From JALZIF01 sp964584905 (GTDB lineage: Bacteria > Gemmatimonadota > Gemmatimonadetes > Gemmatimonadales > Gemmatimonadaceae), in contig CAZPCC010000256.1 of NCBI GenBank assembly GCA_964584905.1, positions 1 to 26,894 on the forward strand: a stretch of 26,894 nt of DNA, in the 5' to 3' direction. A model generated the notes under the pieces. The model was not told the origin of the DNA and did no database searches. It worked only from the letters and a program-made list of their open reading frames with translations. Below are positions 22,994 to 26,894 of the stretch, piece after piece. Within the stretch, counting starts at the first letter, position 1, and every line of letters begins with the position of its first letter. The position numbers and the translations under genes are program-made.

Positions 22994-23427
22994 GCCTGCC
23001 TGGTCGAATTCCGTACCGCGTGCCCGTGCACCAACGCCCCGCTGGTGAACGGGTGGGGGAGCAGCTCCGCGATTCGCCACTCGGCGCGAGCGCCGTGAAT
23101 CGTCAGGCTGGTGATGCGCAACCCCGGCGCCATCTCCTGCAGCACCTGGCGGCACATTCCGCATGGAGGTGTAGGCGCCTCCGCTTCCGTGATTACCAGC
23201 AATTCCTCGAGGTCACTGACCCCCTGCACCACTGCCGCGGCCACTGCCGCACGCTCGGCACAGATTCCCGCCGGAAACGCGGCGTTCTCCACGTTGCAGC
23301 CCGTCACCACCCGTCCGTCGCGCGAGACAAGCGCCGCCCCGACCCGGAAATGCGAGTAGGGTGCGTAAGCCCGTTCCATGGCCGACCGGGCCGCCTTCTC
23401 GATCGTTTCCGCGCTCGACACAGTCAC
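22990..23427 (-). CDS. cdd: Cytidine deaminase
   Basis: Deaminates cytidine and deoxycytidine to uridine and deoxyuridine in pyrimidine salvage. About 145 residues, near the size of the tetrameric class. The zinc site is complete: CNVENAAFPAGICAERA with C56 and catalytic E58, and PCGMCRQ with C89 and C92. The start is uncertain: GTG 23427 overlaps the phosphopentomutase stop (GTGA) and GTG 23421 lies two codons later; both give the normal N-terminus before AYAPYSHFRVGAAL. An earlier start at 23487 is less likely because it overlaps the upstream gene more. The C-terminal tail (LVHGHAVRNSTRQA) is longer than usual. It is third in the operon after alr and deoB; with DeoB it supports nucleoside catabolism. 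Confidence 0.93.
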   Translation of the reverse strand: MTVSSAETIEKAARSAMERAYAPYSHFRVGAALVSRDGRVVTGCNVENAAFPAGICAERAAVAAAVVQGVSDLEELLVITEAEAPTPPCGMCRQVLQEMAPGLRITSLTIHGARAEWRIAELLPHPFTSGALVHGHAVRNSTRQA

Positions 23428-24590
23428 CGGCCCAGCAGCGGCTGCAGAAACGATCGTCCGGCACCGCGAAAGTCGGAGTTCAGCCATTCCGCCGCCGTCG
23501 CGCCCAGATCGGCAAAGCTGTCCCGCTCGCCCAAAGGCTGCGGGCGCACAGCGGGCCCATACACGATGAGCGGAACGCGCTCGCGCGAATGGTCTGTAGA
23601 AGGCGTGGTTGGATCGTTGCCGTGGTCGGCGGTCAGGAAGAACAGGTCGTCCTCATGCAGATGTGACAATAGCGCCGGGAGTTCCGCATCGAAGCTGCGA
23701 AGCTCCTCGTAGAACCCCGCAGTGTCGTTCCGGTGCCCCCAGCGCTGGTCGAAATCTACAAGGTTGACGAACAGCAACCCACCGTCCATTTCACCCAGGG
23801 CCCGGTGAATGGCCGCGATTCCCTCCGCGTTGCTGGCCGTGTGCTCGGAGGCGATGCTTCTCCCGGCGAACAGGTCATCGACCTTTCCCACGCCCCGGCG
23901 CGGGATACCCGCCTCGGCCAGGGCGTCGAGCAGGGTGGGGCCCGGGGGCGGGATGGAAAAGTCGCGACGGTGGGGAGTCCGATGATACGCGCCGGCCTCG
24001 CCTGTGAACGGCCGGGCGATCACGCGCGAAACATCGTGGGGCGCCGACAACAGGGCGCGGGCTGACTCACAGGCGGAATAGAGCTCCTCGAGCGGCACCA
24101 CCGATTCATGGGCCGCTATCTGGAAGACCGAGTCGGCGGAGGTATACACGATCCAGGAGCCGGTTCGCTCGTGTGCGGGACCGAACCGCGCGATCATCTC
24201 CGTTCCGCTTCCCACGGAATTTCCAATGACGCCTCTACCCGTCCGGCTCTCGAACTCGTCGATGACGTCCGGGGGGAAGCCGTACGGGTAAACGGGAAAC
24301 GGGCGCGCGACCACCACGCCGGCAATCTCCCAGTGTCCGGTGGTGCTGTCCTTTCCGGCGCTGCGTGGCCGCATGGTGCCATATGCGGCGTTCGGCGCCG
24401 CGACCGGCTCGACCCCGGTGATCGGCGTCGCATTGCCGAGTCCGAGCGCCTGCAGCGCCGGGAGCGTCATGCCGCCGACCGCCCGCGCGATGTTTCCAAG
24501 CGTGTCACTGCCGGCATCGCCGTACTCCTCCGCGTCAGGCGCGGCGCCGGCGCCCACACCGTCGAGCACGATGATTATGGAGCGCCTCAC
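23424..24590 (-). CDS. deoB: Phosphopentomutase
   Basis: Interconverts ribose/deoxyribose 1-phosphate and 5-phosphate in nucleoside breakdown. 388 residues, normal for the family. Metal ligands of the alkaline-phosphatase fold are visible: D10 in VLDGVGAG, D281 and H286 in DFDQRWGH, D322 and H323 in TADHGND, and H334 in STDHSRE. The phospho-acceptor loop reads GKDSTTGHWE (79-88), where GKDTxTGHWE is common, so the acceptor may be Ser82 or the neighbouring Thr. The start GTG 24590 overlaps the alanine racemase stop (GTGA) and has GGAGGA five bases upstream, which decides it; the frame open to 24806 runs inside alr and is not protein-like. Coupled to cdd downstream. Cytosolic. Confidence 0.95.
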   Translation of the reverse strand: MRRSIIIVLDGVGAGAAPDAEEYGDAGSDTLGNIARAVGGMTLPALQALGLGNATPITGVEPVAAPNAAYGTMRPRSAGKDSTTGHWEIAGVVVARPFPVYPYGFPPDVIDEFESRTGRGVIGNSVGSGTEMIARFGPAHERTGSWIVYTSADSVFQIAAHESVVPLEELYSACESARALLSAPHDVSRVIARPFTGEAGAYHRTPHRRDFSIPPPGPTLLDALAEAGIPRRGVGKVDDLFAGRSIASEHTASNAEGIAAIHRALGEMDGGLLFVNLVDFDQRWGHRNDTAGFYEELRSFDAELPALLSHLHEDDLFFLTADHGNDPTTPSTDHSRERVPLIVYGPAVRPQPLGERDSFADLGATAAEWLNSDFRGAGRSFLQPLLGR

Positions 24591-25741
24591 GATTCCTCCG
24601 GACGGTAGATCCGCGTGAGGCGCCCTCGCAATCCGGTAAGCAGTTCGTATGGCGACATCATCTCGGCGTCCCAGGCTACACGCTCGAGGGAGAGATCGCG
24701 GTCGCTCGAATGGGAATCGGGATTGGGGAATCGGGAATCGGGCTCGCCTCCCGAACTCTCCGCCCGCTCTCTGCCGATCAAAGTGACGACGTCGCCGATT
24801 TCGCATTCGACGCCCGTGACGTCGATCATCGTCATGTCCATCGTGACGACGCCCGCGACGGGGACGCGACGGCCGTGCAGCAGTGCGGTACCGCGATTGG
24901 AGAGTGACCGGCGGTATCCGTCCGCGTAACCGAGCGGGAGGGTGGCAATGCGCCGATCGCCGACGGCTCGATAGGCGGCGCCGTAGCTCACCGTTTCACC
25001 GTCACGTACGGTGCGCAACTCGGCTATGCGCGCGCGCAGGTGTACCACCGCGTCGGGGGTCCATTGTACGTGCTCACCGGTGCTCACACCGTACAGCGCC
25101 ACGCCGGGCCTGACGAGATCCCACTCACTGGCCCCACGCCGCTGCAGTGCGGCCGAGTTCTCGGTATGCAGAACGAGGGGCCGGTTCGGCAATGCCCCGA
25201 CCGCCTCACGAAAGCGTCGCTCCTGTTCCGCGGCCGAGCCGTCATTGCGGTCCGCCGAGTGGAAGTGGGTGAAAGCGCCTTCCGGGGGCGCGGCGCGGAC
25301 CAGCTCACTCACCAGGGCAATCTCATGCCACGGTAGCCCCGCCCGGCTCATGCCGGTATCGATGGACAGATGCCAGGCACCGCCTCCCGCTATCCACGAT
25401 TCAATCGCCCGGGGGTCGCCTAGCGAAGGTGTTAGTCTGGCGGCCCGGGCGCGCTCGAACTCGCCAGACAGCAGCGGCGTGCAGATGAGCAGCGGCCGGG
25501 TAATGCCGCAGGCCCGAAGCTCCTCACCCTCGGCTACCGTTGCGAGCCCGTAACCCCATGGCTCGAGCGGCTCGAGTGCACGTGCGACCGGTCCGGCGCC
25601 CAGGCCATACGCGTCCGCCTTTATCATCGGGAGGATGGGTACGCCGGCGCGTCGTGCGATCGCTGCTGCATTCTGTCGCAACGCGCCCAGATCGACTTCG
25701 ACCCAGGCGCGTTCGAGCGCGGTGCGCGATTGACGTGTCAT
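24587..25741 (-). CDS. alr: Alanine racemase with repeat-derived insertion
   Basis: PLP enzyme that makes D-alanine for peptidoglycan. 384 residues. The PLP lysine lies in MIKADAYGLG (K41), the second catalytic residue is Y253 in VSYGAAYRA, and RPGVALYG (211-218) and VVTMDMTMIDV (298-308) match family positions. The C-terminal domain carries an unusual loop of about 25 extra residues between VTLIGRE and the final SPYELLTGL segment, with SRFPNPDSH encoded by a heptamer repeat (24712-24746). The start at 25741 gives the usual N-terminus before RAWVEVDLGAL. It is first in a six-gene operon and diverges from mazG with 36 bases between the start codons, so its leader is very short. If the insertion lies in a surface loop the enzyme should remain active. 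Confidence 0.93.
   Translation of the reverse strand: MTRQSRTALERAWVEVDLGALRQNAAAIARRAGVPILPMIKADAYGLGAGPVARALEPLEPWGYGLATVAEGEELRACGITRPLLICTPLLSGEFERARAARLTPSLGDPRAIESWIAGGGAWHLSIDTGMSRAGLPWHEIALVSELVRAAPPEGAFTHFHSADRNDGSAAEQERRFREAVGALPNRPLVLHTENSAALQRRGASEWDLVRPGVALYGVSTGEHVQWTPDAVVHLRARIAELRTVRDGETVSYGAAYRAVGDRRIATLPLGYADGYRRSLSNRGTALLHGRRVPVAGVVTMDMTMIDVTGVECEIGDVVTLIGRERAESSGGEPDSRFPNPDSHSSDRDLSLERVAWDAEMMSPYELLTGLRGRLTRIYRPEES
24712..24746. repeat. Heptamer tandem repeat GGGAATC inside alr
   Basis: Four consecutive 7-base units on the plus strand (GGGAATC, GGGATTG, GGGAATC, GGGAATC, 24712-24739) and a partial fifth (GGGCTCG). The run lies in frame inside alr and adds residues to a loop in the C-terminal domain. 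Since 7 is not a multiple of 3, a change of one unit would shift the frame; three units give seven codons. Confidence 0.85.
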
Positions 25742-25759
25742 CGTGAGGTCGGGTAGTAT
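25730..25759 (+). promoter_or_regulatory. Candidate mazG promoter
   Basis: TTGACG (25730-25735, five of six) and TAGTAT (25754-25759, four of six) with an 18-base spacer. The -10 box lies 18 bases before the mazG ATG, and the ribosome site GGGAGGG lies just before the start. The -35 box overlaps the first codons of the divergent alr gene, and the -10 region overlaps that of the alr promoter. Confidence 0.45.
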
Positions 25760-25783
25760 ACCGGCCCCGGGAGGGCTATGCAA
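25755..25783 (-). promoter_or_regulatory. Candidate alr operon promoter, overlapping the mazG promoter
   Basis: On the minus strand TTGCAT (25783-25778, three of six) and TATACT (25760-25755, five of six) with a 17-base spacer. The -10 box ends 13 bases before the alr ATG (25741), giving a leader of only about 7 bases. The -35 box lies on the mazG start codon, so polymerases for the two genes should exclude each other. Confidence 0.4.
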
Positions 25784-26557
25784 CGGAAGCAGTCGCTACT
25801 CGATGCGCTGGCTATCATGCGCGACCTGCGGCAACGATGCGAGTGGGACGCCGCGCAGACGCATGCGTCGCTGCGACCCTACCTCATCGAGGAAAGCTGT
25901 GAGCTGGACGACGCCCTGCGCGCCGGCGAAGCAGATGCGATGCGCGAGGAGCTCGGCGACGTACTGCTCCAGGTGCTCTTTCACGCCGTGATCGCCGAAG
26001 AGCAAGGCACCTTCGACATCGACGACGTGGCGGGGTCGCTCGTGTCGAAGATGGAGCGCCGACACCCGCACCTGTTCGGGAGTGGCGAGCGCGAATCGTG
26101 GGAAAAGATGAAGGCGCGGCATCGCGAACGGCTTGGCGAAGGGTTGCCGCTGGCACTCCCCGCGCTTCATCGCGCTCACCGTCTGCAGGACCGAGCGGCT
26201 GGAGTGGGATTCGATTGGCCAGACACGTCCGGACCACTCGACAAAATCGCCGAAGAGCTGGAAGAGGTGCGCGAGGAACTTGCAGCGCACCCGGTTCGCG
26301 GCGACGCGAGCGATGTCCCGACGCACGATGCCTCGCATACCGCCCTGGAGGCCGAGCTGGGCGACCTGCTGTTCGCGGTGGTCAATCTGTGTCGTAAGGC
26401 GGGAGTGCACGCCTCTCTCGCCCTCGATGCCGCCAACACCAAGTTCGAGAAGCGCTTTGACGAGATGTCGAGCCTGGCTGCCGAACGAGGTGCAACGTTA
26501 GGCGAGATGAGTCTGGATGAGATGGATGCGGTGTGGGAGGAAGTGAAAAAGAAATGA
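25778..26557 (+). CDS. mazG: Nucleoside triphosphate pyrophosphohydrolase MazG
   Basis: Hydrolyses nucleoside triphosphates, including abnormal ones, to monophosphate and pyrophosphate. 259 residues with two MazG domains, the normal length. The first domain shows RCEWDAAQTHASLRPYLIEE (about 20-39) with metal-binding EESCE (38-42) and EELGD (57-61). The second shows GVGFDWPD (142-149), EELEEVREEL and EAELGDLLFAVVNL. An insertion of about ten residues (HPVRGDASDVPTHDASH) separates the motifs of the second domain. The start at 25778 has GGGAGGG just upstream. It diverges from the alr operon and converges with asnS, so it is probably transcribed alone. Cytosolic. Confidence 0.95.
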   Translation: MQRKQSLLDALAIMRDLRQRCEWDAAQTHASLRPYLIEESCELDDALRAGEADAMREELGDVLLQVLFHAVIAEEQGTFDIDDVAGSLVSKMERRHPHLFGSGERESWEKMKARHRERLGEGLPLALPALHRAHRLQDRAAGVGFDWPDTSGPLDKIAEELEEVREELAAHPVRGDASDVPTHDASHTALEAELGDLLFAVVNLCRKAGVHASLALDAANTKFEKRFDEMSSLAAERGATLGEMSLDEMDAVWEEVKKK

Positions 26558-26598
26558 GAAGGGCGAATTGCGAAAACAATTGCGGATACAGTCCCCCT

Positions 26599-26680
26599 TT
26601 CGCACTTCGCACTTCGCACTTCGCACTTCGCACTTCGCACTTCGCACTTCGCACCTCGCACTTCGCACCTCGCACTTCAC
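26599..26680. repeat. Heptamer tandem array TTCGCAC, about 11 copies, in the mazG-asnS gap
   Basis: Units of 7 bases run without spacers from 26599: eight perfect TTCGCAC copies (to 26654), then CTCGCAC, TTCGCAC, CTCGCAC and a partial TTCAC (26676-26680). The last partial unit contains the asnS stop codon (TGA on the minus strand, 26679-26677), so the array begins exactly at the end of that gene and occupies most of the 119-base gap to mazG. Variants lie only at the asnS end, the usual sign of older copies at one edge. It is not a CRISPR array. Confidence 0.97.
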
Positions 26681-26894
26681 GGTCTCAACCGGTTCATCAA
26701 TCTCGGAAAGGCAATGACTTCCCGCAGGTGCGGCACGCCGCAGATCCAGGCAACGGTGCGCTCCAGGCCCAGACCGAAGCCGGCGTGCGGGAACGTGCCG
26801 TACTTTCGAAGATCGAGGTACCAGCCGTAGGCGTCCATTGGGAGCCCTTCTTCCTCGATCCGCCGCTTCAGTTTGTCGTAGTCGTCCTCGCGCT
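26677..26894 (-). CDS. asnS: Asparaginyl-tRNA synthetase, C-terminal part, truncated by window edge
   Basis: The last 71 residues of a class IIb aminoacyl-tRNA synthetase that charges tRNA-Asn. Visible are EEGLPMDAYGWYLDLRKYG, then HAGFGLGLERTVAWICG, which is class II motif 3 with its ATP-binding arginine (LER), and the family ending VPHLREVIAFPRLMNRLRP. The WYLDLRKYG and AWICG forms point to AsnRS rather than AspRS, which is the main alternative. The start lies beyond 26894. The stop codon touches a heptamer array, and the gene converges with mazG. The complete frame has no irregularity. Confidence 0.85.
   Translation of the reverse strand, partial: REDDYDKLKRRIEEEGLPMDAYGWYLDLRKYGTFPHAGFGLGLERTVAWICGVPHLREVIAFPRLMNRLRP

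Noticed and set aside
961..26503. GTTAGGC as an over-represented DNA-uptake or architecture sequence
   Set aside because: About 13 hexamers GTTAGG on both strands in 27 kb is close to what base composition alone predicts; only the codon context was kept as a finding.
26568..26590. Terminator hairpin AATTG-CGAAAA-CAATT after mazG
   Set aside because: Only five AT-rich pairs; too weak to call.
26382..26680. Minus-strand open frames with repeated KCEVRSA
   Set aside because: They are the translation of the heptamer array (period 21 bases, seven residues) and have no other protein-like feature.
26599..26680. Possible CRISPR array
   Set aside because: Units are 7 bases with no spacers and there is no cas gene nearby.

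Overview
This is a gene-dense, GC-rich bacterial chromosomal window with about 23 protein genes, one decayed gene, no rRNA or tRNA gene, no CRISPR array and no recognisable insertion sequence. GC-rich codon use, many exported proteins with lipoprotein signals, TPR/FG-GAP/ASPIC proteins, PadR regulators, DUF2164 and DUF4287/DUF5655 proteins suggest a soil-type Gram-negative bacterium. Gemmatimonadota is my best guess, from overall character and not from a marker gene.

Layout. 1-1.4 kb: 3' part of an exported N-acetylmuramoyl-L-alanine amidase (+). 1.4-4.2 kb: two divergent PadR regulators; the second has a near-consensus promoter that would give a leaderless mRNA, and it is translationally coupled to a HAAS-type membrane protein and followed by a serine-hydrolase lipoprotein. 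4.2-10.4 kb (-): a tight three-gene operon of a 1174-residue TPR / seven-blade FG-GAP / ASPIC lipoprotein, a membrane-anchored UnbV-like FG-GAP/ASPIC protein and a UnbU-like (RnfD/NqrB-fold) membrane protein. This is the most unusual part of the window. 10.7-14.2 kb: a small membrane protein, a saccharopine-dehydrogenase-like oxidoreductase (-) and an SLC13-type transporter with two TrkA-C domains (+). 14.2-17.0 kb (-): an ArsR-rhodanese regulator, a persulfide-dioxygenase-like metallohydrolase and an MFS transporter, headed by a perfect 10-bp inverted repeat over the promoter; this looks like a sulfane-sulfur response operon. 17.0-19.4 kb (+): an AlkB-like remnant with a frameshift, an alpha/beta-hydrolase lipoprotein, a DUF2164 protein and a DUF4287-DUF5655 protein.

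19.4-25.7 kb (-): a six-gene operon alr - deoB - cdd - lipoprotein - outer-membrane protein - hybrid histidine kinase, in which every junction overlaps or is separated by only 4 bases. It mixes cell-wall precursor synthesis, nucleoside salvage, envelope proteins and signalling. It diverges from mazG (25.8-26.6 kb, +), and the two promoters appear to overlap. The window ends in the 3' end of asnS (-), which is separated from mazG by an 11-copy heptamer array that starts at the asnS stop codon. A second, different heptamer repeat lies in frame inside alr.

All functional statements come from motifs read by eye. No database search or structure prediction was possible.
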